Positions 32,536 through 41,613 of a stretch of 64,000 nucleotides of DNA are shown one piece after another (position 1 is the first letter of the stretch; every line of letters begins with the position of its first letter). This DNA is from Siderastrea siderea. Lineage: Eukaryota > Cnidaria > Anthozoa > Scleractinia > Rhizangiidae. Position numbers and translations under genes: made by a program. The stretch spans positions 20,277,634-20,341,633 of the forward strand of contig OZ034970.1 in NCBI GenBank assembly GCA_964030785.1. Direction: 5' to 3'. The notes beneath the pieces were generated by a model. It ran no database searches. It saw only the letters and a program-made list of their open reading frames with translations, and was not told the DNA's origin.

Positions 32536-34289
32536 GTGTCGAAGAACCTCAGAATCAAGCTCAGTCTAGTAGAACAGAGTCCAGTACTACAGAGGAGTCA
32601 AAGTTGTACTTTGCTGATTTTCGGAAAAGCAAAGGTAAAGAGTGGAAGGAGAGGGTGTCTAAGAAATTCAAGGGTGCAAAGGGCAAGCGAGATGAGACGA
32701 GGGGTGCAAATGGCAAAAAGGAAGTTGCAATATTCATTGGCCTGGTGGAATGGAATGAAAGTCATGATTGTCTCAAGCGAAAACACGGAAAACGCATGGC
32801 GTTAAAAGTGAAGAAAGATAACTCACCAGTTGTTCTGCTACAGAAAGCTATGGAGAAGTGGAAGGTCTACTTCAGTAATTGCTATGATGAAAATGAAGAT
32901 TATGTTCTTCTTTTAGAAGATTTTAAGGAGGCCACGTTCTTGCCAGGCTCAACTAAGGAATTTTTCACCTTGGACTGGTACCAACAAGAGGTCGGCAAAG
33001 ATTTCAAACGCATCACGCTGTTCCTGTGTACGCAAAAAGAAGTCAACATGGATGCAGGCCAGAAGCATGATGTCACAAATGAACATCAAGTAAACGATGA
33101 CTTCCAAATTGCCCAGGCCATTCAAGGAAGTCTTGATAACGGTTTCCGAGACAGCACTCAAGAACTTATGACGGACACATTAATAACTTATAATGACCAC
33201 ACATCTGTCACTGAAGCACTTGAGCAGCGTGTACGTACTACTGAGCAGTTCTTTCTCGTTGTGAGGCGGGGAATTCCATTTGATCGAGTAATCTCCTTAT
33301 GGCAACGTGAAAGAGAAATCTCCTGAGAATGTGGTCAGAGTGAGATATCTTGGAGAGGAAGGTATCGATTCTGGTGCCTTGGCAAGGGAATTCTTCGCAG
33401 ACACTATTCCACAGATTGCCAATGGCTTGTTTCCTGGAGGAGCCCCAATGGATTCCACTCTCTATGTCAGAAATGAAACCTTCAGAACAGCAGGAGAAAT
33501 AGTTGCAACGAGCTTAGCCCAAGACGGCCCACCTTCCAACTTTCTTGACACTGTGGTTTTTGAGACACTGGTAAACTTCGACATAGATGTTAGACAACTT
33601 TGTCCTGACAAACATCTGACATGTACAGAAAGGCAGATACTTGACACCATGAAAAAAGATGCCAGTCAACACCACGATTACATCATAGAACACGGTTACA
33701 CAGGTATCATCAATGAAGAACATGTTGACGACATCCTAGGTTCGATCTTGGTTAGCATTTGGAGTAAAAGAGTTCTTTGTCTAAGAGAGTTCAAGGCGGG
33801 ACTAGGTCTTTACGGCCTTGCAGCTATCCTCTCACACAGTTCAGCGGCCTGTAAACCATTGTTTGTCAGAGGTCATACTGATAATGTTGATGCCAACTAC
33901 CTAGCAGGATTGCTTCGCCCACAGTACTCTCAGTACTCTTCAGGACAAGGTAGAGTTCTCTGCAGAGCAACAATTTCACTCACCTGATCTAACTGCTTCA
34001 GGAGTAATGGGCTGGCTTACTGGCCAACGACACAGGGGAAATGAATCGCCAAAAAGTAAAGATAACTGTCAAGTTCGATCATGAGTGCAAGATCCGAAAT
34101 CCCAATCAGACCATATGCTTTCCGTATGTAGGAGCTTGTGGGATGGAAATAACTTTGCCAACGGAACACATGAGCACCTATGAGGACTTTCGACATATCT
34201 TCACGTTGGCAATTGTGAGGGACAAGCCTTTGCAAGGCCATAACAGTGGTAATGTTAATTTTTTGAGATACATCACTATTCTTCGTTAG
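32536..34289 (+). pseudogene. HECT-domain E3 ubiquitin ligase-like gene (G2E3-like), frameshifted
   Basis: The body exon follows the zinc-ribbon exon. Frame 32,536-33,326 contains a basic Lys-rich linker and a UIM-like DDFQIAQAIQGSLD at 33,096-33,137. After a one-nucleotide shift near 33,315 the HECT N-lobe begins (RYLGEEGIDSGALAREFF) and runs to about 33,940. A further shift leads to DLTASGVMGWLTGQRHRG, and another to the C-lobe ending (NQTICFPYVGACG; candidate catalytic Cys at 34,116-34,118). HECT enzymes pass ubiquitin through that Cys. The family resembles G2E3-like proteins that are multicopy in corals and fish. Three frame breaks make this copy dead. Confidence 0.78.
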
Positions 34290-37081
34290 CATATAATTAA
34301 CTAGGGTACATTCTTTTGGGACTATTTGGACATCATGGAACCAAAACCATACAGAACTTAGTCTGTCTGAACACCAGTATTCCATTTATGCCATGCATTT
34401 TACTATCGGGAGCACTATGATTGCAATACTGATCTCTTCAATCTGAAGTCACAAATTAGCTTTTGTTCTGAGTATCTTTTTTTCGGTATAGCCCCAATAG
34501 AATGCAACCTCATGCGGTGCTTTATTGAGAGTTTCAATTTCCATTTGAGGTTACGTACAAAGAAAGTTATGTTACTGTTTAGTATCAAAAGCCACCTGAA
34601 AGGTATGGATAAATAATTGTATTGAATGCCGGGTGCATTCAATGGGCCCATCTGAGGTTAGGTTTGCTGTTGCAATAACAGTTACATTTAAGAATTAGAG
34701 CTGGGTTTAAAACATCATTTTTAAATTGATGTTCACAATTTACCACTGTTACTGTTAAATAAAACGTTTCATCCTATTTGAAATACCAGTTGTCTTAAGA
34801 TGTTGCAATAAGAAGTTAAAGTGATGCTTTAAAAACTAAGCTCAACTCTCTAACCTCAAGTGCTTCAAATAAAGAGGGCAAAGCCATTCATTGTACTGTA
34901 ATGAAAGACGTGTTCTCAAATGACAGGCGTGTCTTTATCACAGTACATGTATAATGCTTAGTAGTAATATTAATATATACAGATAGACTATCCTAACAGC
35001 GGAGCTGCCATGAATGAGTTGGTGTTCGTTTCTCAAAAAACGCAAAAACTCTTTGGGCCAAAAAATATATGGGGCTATTTTCGGACGCGAAAGTCTTTTG
35101 AAAAGTGCTTCTTAACCGGAAGTGTTCTGTACAGCGCCGCAAATTGTTCACGCGAATTGCCGTACAATAATCTGAACTCAAAAGTCACTCTAGAGCACAT
35201 TGTTATTGTTGTTATCAATTTTTTCTCAAGCTTCAAACTGTACGCATAAAATATTTGTTTCTTATTCTTGCGCCGTCTTCCTTGGTTTTTACAGTGTTTC
35301 AATATCCTGCCATTTGACTGTCAAGGCTTGTCAAATCATCTCATCGTTTTGGGTTTTCATCGTGTTTGGATCTTGAGGAACAACACGAAATGCCACTAAA
35401 TTGGAATCAGTAGCGCTGAAGCTAACTGACCTGTAATGGAACGGTGAAAATTTCGCGTTAAGTTTTTGATTTGTTCTTTCTCATTTGGCTAAATCGCTCA
35501 GCAGACAGGAGAATGACCTAGGACAAGATCGGCTACTCGTCTGATTCGTCTGCTTCAGCGTTTGGTCGACCCGGTTTGCATTCCATCGGTTGCTGCAGTT
35601 TATAATAGCTACTGATAATGTTCTAGACCGAGAGGAGGTAGGATTTCTTTCAAGATTTTATGGACTATCGGCCGGTTTATTAGGTGCCATTTTTGTTTTT
35701 CTTCCATGAATTAGTTGCTTCACAATTTGTTTACTCTTTTGACTCCTTCTATAATCTGAAGAGCATTAATTACCATTGGAAAGGTTTTTCATCAGATGTA
35801 AGCCTTAGATACGTTTCCTTTCTCTCTAAAAGAAAATTTTTTGGTAATTTGTTAATTTTTTTTGTGCAACAACACAATACAGTACTTAGGATACATCACG
35901 TACAGCCACTTAACTTACAAAAAGCGTGACTCTAAAAGAAAATGCCACACGTGGAAATGAGAGCATGTACTTTAAAATTAGGAGTGATTAATTTACTGCA
36001 AAAGATGGGAAATACAATACTGCTAGCTCGTGTCTGACTGAAACTGTCGGTTTCGCGTTAGATGAGACATTGTTTAAACCTAAAACAGATAGCTTATTTT
36101 AACGAAGGTCCATGAAAGTATGTTCTTTTTACTTTAAGTCTCAAAGAAGCCAAAGAAGAGAGTTTAGACTGAAGCGTTTACATTACATAGGTAGTCTGCC
36201 GTTTTTCTCCAGCTCCAGCGCATTAGCATTCAAGGACACTTCGAACATACTACATGAAGCATGTTGCGACAACGTACGGCCATGAATGACGTCATGACCA
36301 CAAAAATCGAGTCGCATGGTTTTATATATGTTCTGTTTCTATAAGTATGGAGCTCCACTCTTGCGGGGCCTTCGGCCCGCAAAGCAGCTCCGCTCTATGC
36401 CTTCTCCCTTTCCTGAGTTCAAAGACTGTTCTTTTTTTTTATGTTATAAGACATCCACCACCACCATTTGCCACAAAGAGTGTAAGACGGTGCACCGTGG
36501 TTTACTGAGTTTTATGCGAAGATAAAAAGTGTGCATTTTATCAATCCGAACGCGAGCACAGTCTGTCTGCAACCTATCTTTGTATCCAAATGTTCTTATA
36601 TTTGATGAAAGGTTACTGCAAGAAGCCATAGATACAATATCCAACTCAACGGTTTTATTCTGCCTCAGGTGTTGTGAGAAAGGCTCTTACAACTTAAAAC
36701 GAGGTTTCAAACCTTTTAAGATCGCCACTAAAGGAACAGCATGCGTAATACAAGAACCCAAGGGAGGGAATGGTGTAAAAGTATCCCCAACGTACATATT
36801 GGAGCATTACGGCACCTGCTTTGCATTTTAAAAATCTGTGTGGCCGTTTTTTGTGTTCTCATTGTTTTCACAAAATCAACAGAAAGTAATATTTTGGCTT
36901 GCTGTTTCTGCAGGGAAAAATAGTTAAGTTCGATTTACTACTATTACAAGGCGTTCAAAAACCACTTAGTGTCTTCAAGGTGCTTAATGACAATTCTAAC
37001 ACAATTACAACACTTAAAAGCAAGAAAATCCTCTGACAGACCTTCTCATGATATATTAGAGTAATTCACGCGACTTCGTTA
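34290..37081. other. Non-coding interior between the convergent genes
   Basis: There is no supported gene in this 2.8 kb. It contains a strong GC-rich hairpin at about 36,350-36,405 and AT-rich sequence. Both neighbouring genes end toward it, so it should hold their polyadenylation sites; I did not fix them. Confidence 0.4.
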
Positions 37082-38313
37082 TTAAGCCTGCGTGTTAGGA
37101 GTAATACCATGAACAGCAACGTACATCAGCTTCATGTACAGAGAAAGAGCCTCCTCCCAGTTTTCGGGCAAAGGAATAGATAGGCTTGTTCTTGCATAGT
37201 TAAAGTAATCTTGGTAGTCATTTGCTTGACTACTGTCATCTTCAATTATGTGTTGGGTGACATAGCGCACTTCTGTGGGATTGACTGGCATGCCACAATC
37301 CGATGCTCCATGGAGCTCAGGCAAGAAGAAAAGGGAATCACACCACCCAGGTTCAGTGTCGTTTCTTGACTTACGGATTCTGTGTGTATTCCATCTCTCT
37401 TTCACTGCATCAAACTCTGCTTCTAGGACCCAGTGAAAACAATACCACAGACATTCCGTGGCCATCTCACATGAAGTATCTACAGTTCCTTGAAATTCTT
37501 CATCATTGAAAAAGCTTCACCACGTGCAATGACTTCTGGAATAAAACGACCACCACCCTTGTATTCTTTGGTTTCTTGGCGATGAAACGTGGTGATGGGC
37601 GTCAGGATTGTCCCGGAAAAATGTCTGTATAGACGCTGTTAATCCATTCTCAGTTCCCAAGTCTGTGATTAACTCCACAGGACAGCTTCCCTGCTCCGAT
37701 ACTGCTTGAACGTAATACAAGGCTATTTTATGAGGGGAATTGTTGGAACGTGCAACGTTAAGCCATAGTATCTTCCTACTGAATCCATCGATTGCACCGT
37801 GAACGGGAAAACCCCAGTGCTTTAACTTATCATAGCCATCTATGTGCCACACATAATTTGGCCCTGGATTCCAATAGCTTCTGCTCTTTAGGCGATGTTT
37901 TTTTTAAATTCTGTTCCAGCTGGATCCATCTCTCTCAACAGGTCGTCAACAATTACCCTAGGTATCCTTAGACCTTCCATTTCAAGTGTGTGCCAAACTG
38001 TTCGATAACCCGCCGACGAACATGGGCCATTTATGAGTTTCTGCCATGCGCCGCTGCACTTTACAAAAGGTATCATTAAATTCTTCTTTGCCTGCCATGC
38101 CTTGCCTTCCCAAACCATACTTTCTAAGTCGCCGTAACAGCATACTGTAGCTTAACTGATGCTGGTGGCGTTCACAAAGAAAAAGAAGAATTTCTTGGTA
38201 AGTAAATCCACGATGAAAGTAGTACTTTAAAACTTCCTCTTCATCAAAGCTTTCTTGATCACATTGGGACTCATCAGGATCAGAATCTGATCTGTCTGAG
38301 AAGCTGCTTGTAG
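37082..38313 (-). pseudogene. rve-type integrase (integrase core domain), frameshifted
   Basis: The exon starts at 38,313 after an AG acceptor (38,314-38,315), phase 1. It begins with an acidic Ser/Asp stretch (SDRSDSDPDES) and a helix-turn-helix-like GFTYQEILLFLCERHQHQLS with RRLRKYGLGRQG. After a shift near 38,060 comes the linker (GYRTVWHTLEMEGLRIPR). After another shift at a poly-A run near 37,905 comes the core: first Asp in VWHIDGYDKLK, second in ITDLGTENG, and NQRIQGWW where the family has NQRIEGWW. A TGA follows at about 37,514-37,516, and the same frame then encodes the C-terminal part to 37,082. It is the presumed transposase of the element. Confidence 0.8.
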
Positions 38314-38562
38314 CTAAAGCTATAACATCACCAAAATGTAATATTCAGTTAAATGGCATAATTCTGTAACTACGCAATGCTCAGCAGTAGGGCAGTAACT
38401 TACTATAACTTGCTAAGTATCTTATGCGTCTGCTTTTTTGAGTATACCAAACCACTTACTCCTAGCAGCGATAGAGTCCATGCATGTGTTTTTGATAGAA
38501 TAAAAACAGTTGAAGCTGCATTATGTGCATCTAAATACATTCATAAACCAAATACAACTTAC
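38314..38562 (-). other. Intron 1 of the integrase gene
   Basis: 249 bp between the donor GTAAGTTG in the right inverted repeat and the AG acceptor at 38,314-38,315. The phase matches on both sides. Confidence 0.6.
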
Positions 38563-38752
38563 CTTGTCCACACTACACACAGAAATTCGCATTCAGAGGC
38601 ACTCCTGCATCACAGTTTGCGCAAAACATCTTCTACGAGTCACGAAACTGCGAGTCAGTTGTCCGCCATAGTTGATTAACTCCCATAACACCTTGCAGAC
38701 AGAGGTCACGTGAGTACAAAAATGATTTTGCCGTGGTTGAAAATGAATCATT
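38500..38752 (-). repeat. Right terminal inverted repeat, inner part
   Basis: Inverted match to about 30,495-30,745, from the AACCACGG unit through leader, exon 1, donor and intron start. It breaks off at about 38,752 in the 20-bp array. Confidence 0.85.
38563..38629 (-). pseudogene. Zinc-ribbon first exon of the integrase gene (right-arm copy)
   Basis: 67 nt from the ATG at 38,629 to the donor at 38,562/38,561, the same length and phase as the left-arm exon. It reads MFCANCDAGV, and the second CxxC is interrupted by TAG (VQC in the left arm, V-stop-C here). Splicing would give an in-frame Ala codon at the junction with the integrase exon. Confidence 0.72.
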
Positions 38753-41256
38753 TTTAGCCAATGACGTCACATTAGTGACGTCATATGGCTACTGTCAGAG
38801 CCTAAAAATCAACGATATACGAGAGACGTCTGTCTTACGATTTGTGAGGCTGGGGGGATATTCTGTGAGACGATGGGTGGGGGTGTGCACCAGGAGACTG
38901 AAACTCTTACCTTATCAGCGGCACAAACCCATACAGCTTATACTATAGGAGTACGTCCCCCGGGCTTTGAAGTGTTTTGCATTCGCAAGTGTGGATCTAC
39001 TTCGAGTGCCTGTTTTGTGTACGTGAGGTCTGGCAGGATTTTATTCGCGTTGTAGTTCTGTGTTTAGTTAACTGAAGTACAAATTTCCACAGCAGCAAAT
39101 ACAAGACGCACTTGCCGTGTTGTATGAACAGAACGTGGAAATTAACGTTACTTCGATCCCTAATTAACAGTGAAAGAGACAGTATTTAAAGCCCAAGTTA
39201 ATAACGATAGTGAAAAGACTAGAGTAAAACAGCATAAAATTTTTCGGGATTATCTCTCGGTAAGAGCGAATCTAAAATTTGCAGTGTCATTTTTGAGTGC
39301 GTGTTATAAAACATGAACTCATTTAAAACTAAATCGGAAATTGCGCGGCTTGTTGCTAGCTATTCATAAAACTGAAAAACTTGAATGAAACTAGTATTAA
39401 AATCCAAGTCACAGTGGTGATCAAGGAATTAGATGATGGATGTAGTAAAATCTTTACAAGATACTAAACGTTATTTCGGGGTTATTCATAGCTCAAAGTG
39501 TAAAGCGTATGTTGAGCAAATTTGCATAGTTGACAGCTGTAATTTCGGTCTTAGGAATGTAACGCAACACTTAAAACATCTTGAACCGACCAAAACAGTA
39601 CCGAAAGATTAACAACAACAGATATGTGAGAAAGCAATCTAATAGAGACCTTTTGGGTCTACTGGAAAGCGAGCTGAATTTGAACATTTTCGTACTGTTC
39701 GAAGGCAAAGCAAACGAAATTCATTCGGCTGTAGGTTGAGACTCAAAGTAAACAAAAGAGAGAGACTCAAAAAATAACTTTGTACCGTGGGAAAGTTACA
39801 AATGTAAACATACTTCGGTCGATTTGTGAAGCAAAAAGACGAAAATTATTCTAGCCGACTTGATTAAAAAGCAAGCAACTTCAATCAACAGGGGAAATAG
39901 ATATAGTTGCAAAATTATTTCAGTCGTGTTTATAAACGCTAGTTCAAACCGATTTCGAACGAAATATTGTGGATACAAGAAACGCTGTTTGATGGCAGAC
40001 TCCTGTTTTGACAATACAATGTACTAAGAACGTAAGTGGTTGACTGAAACGTCTGAAACCTTACAAATTAAACAAAGTAAAGCGAGTCGCGTGTCACGTA
40101 AATCACGCAGAGAGTCAAAACGGCACGACTTTAGAAAGTTGACCGTTTATGAGCACTGAAAAGTATTGGATATTCGCCGGTAGAAGTAAGAAATTAAAAG
40201 GTTCAACTGCAACTTGCATATATTTCTGAAGTAAAATTGTTAACTTTCCACTGATCTCTGCCTAATGCAACTATCAATTTAAAGCCGGCGGGGGGGGGGG
40301 GGGGAGGCAGGGCATGGGGTGGGGATTTGATTGTTATTGTTGGCCCTGGGGTGGGTCTTTTGACTGATCTTGCCTTCCCAGGGGAGGGGATATTTGAATC
40401 TGTCTTCGCCCAATGTGGGGATATGGAACATCGACTTGAATGAAGAGACTGAGACCGAAATTACTTTTCCCTTATCACGCATGCGCTATATGTCCTTGAA
40501 ATCATAATGGATGTCCACGAGATCGATAATCAGCGAAAGATGAGTGAATTTGACTGTTTTATCTCCATATTTTCTATTAATTTAGAGTTTTTTTTGTTGA
40601 TTTGCATGTTTTTAGATATTGCGGTATTAAAGTAAATGGGGATAAAGAGAAACGAAGTCGATTTTTTTGCCAATGCGAATGATCAGTGTATGGGCAATGT
40701 GCCGCCTGGGGTGGGGAAATTTTTGTGCATTTGACTGGAATAATTTGCCCGTGGGCAGGGAATTTGACGGCAAATTTTTGAAAAATGTCAAATCCCCACC
40801 CCATGCCCTCCCTCCCCCCCCCCGCCGGCTTTGCATTGATAGGTGCATAAATTATGTATGCAATATTTTTCGACGGTGAGTTTAAGTTTAAGTTTACTCT
40901 TTTTGTCTCTGTTCTTTGAAGAACCGTGAAATAAAGATCTTTCTTCGGTTTTCTTACTCCGCGTAGTCACGCTGCTCAATCATTACCAGGTTTTATAGTG
41001 GATAACCACAAGATCTTTCTGGTGGTGGTGGTGGTGGGGGGGGTGGGGCTGAGGGGTTAGGGGGGACTTACCGGAGATGTAAAGTCCCATAGGTTGTCAG
41101 GATAAATTTCACCATATTGTGAAAAAAAAAAACGTCATTGGCTCTGCGTGCATTGCGTGCCTATGTTTGAACTTGAAACTGGCGTCATGACGACACTGAA
41201 ACGTCGTTCGATTTTACCAGCGTTGATTTTTATTTGTTTTTGTATAAAAAGTTTTT
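38753..41256. mobile_element. About 2.5-kb insertion within the right inverted repeat
   Basis: Unrelated sequence separates the inner and terminal parts of the right repeat. Near its ends are AGCCAATGACGTCAC (38,757) and the inverse ACGTCATTGGCT (41,134-41,145), which may be its termini. No coding capacity is recognised. It contains a nested MITE (40,266-40,847) and a GGT/GGG-rich microsatellite at about 41,020-41,055. Confidence 0.5.
40266..40847. mobile_element. 582-bp Harbinger-like MITE with poly-G inverted ends
   Basis: The ends read TGCAACTATCAATTTAAAGC and, on the other strand, TGCACCTATCAATGCAAAGC. Both continue CGGC, a long G run (15 on the left, 10 on the right) and GGGCATGGGGTGGGGATTTG. 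TAA flanks both ends (40,263-40,265 and 40,848-40,850), the 3-bp target typical of PIF/Harbinger. It is non-coding. Confidence 0.8.
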
Positions 41257-41420
41257 ACCATGGGCAAAATGATTTTGCCGTGACGAAAAAGAGTTTTCAG
41301 TGGCCAAAATGATTTTGCCGTAACAAAAAAGATTTGCCGTGGCCAAAATGATTTTGCCGTGACAAAAAAGATTTTGCTGGGGCCAAAATGATTTTGCTGT
41401 GACAGTTGTGGGCCACCGTA
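41257..41420 (-). repeat. Right terminal 20-bp array and terminus
   Basis: On the minus strand the sequence starts TACGGTGGCCCACAACTGTCA at 41,420. It then alternates GCAAAATCATTTTGGCCACG and a GCAAAATCTTTTTTGTCACG variant down to about 41,257, as in the left arm. Confidence 0.85.
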
Positions 41421-41613
41421 GTTTTTGCACGCGATGCCCACAAACTTAGGCAATAATTTGCTCCTTTTTAGGGCGATTTGAACGGAATTTCGTTATTTGC
41501 ATTTTTCTGTAAACTAACAGGATATTTTGCCAAAGAAAGTATCCAGTGATTTTAGTTATACTCTAACCTAACATTAAAATAGGAAAGAAATCTAATTTTC
41601 CACCCTTGCCACG

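Larger units (their letters stand above)
30374..41420. mobile_element. About 11-kb inverted-repeat transposon with HECT and rve-integrase genes
   Basis: The ends match in inverted orientation: TACGGTGGCCCACAACTGTCA at 30,374 and the same sequence read from 41,420 on the minus strand. Each end continues into 20-bp tandem repeats. The left arm proceeds through exon 1 to about 30,745. The right arm has the same exon 1 region at 38,500-38,752 and its terminal array at 41,257-41,420, with 2.5 kb of unrelated DNA between. A direct repeat GTTTTT flanks the element (30,368-30,373 and 41,421-41,426). A 6-bp duplication fits rve-type integrases such as that of Polintons. Inside are two convergent genes: HECT-like (plus) and integrase (minus). 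Both are frameshifted, so the copy is inactive. Confidence 0.75.

Noticed and set aside
32517..33987. HECT gene as an ordinary host E3 ligase
   Set aside because: Its first exon lies in a transposon inverted repeat and three frame breaks are present.
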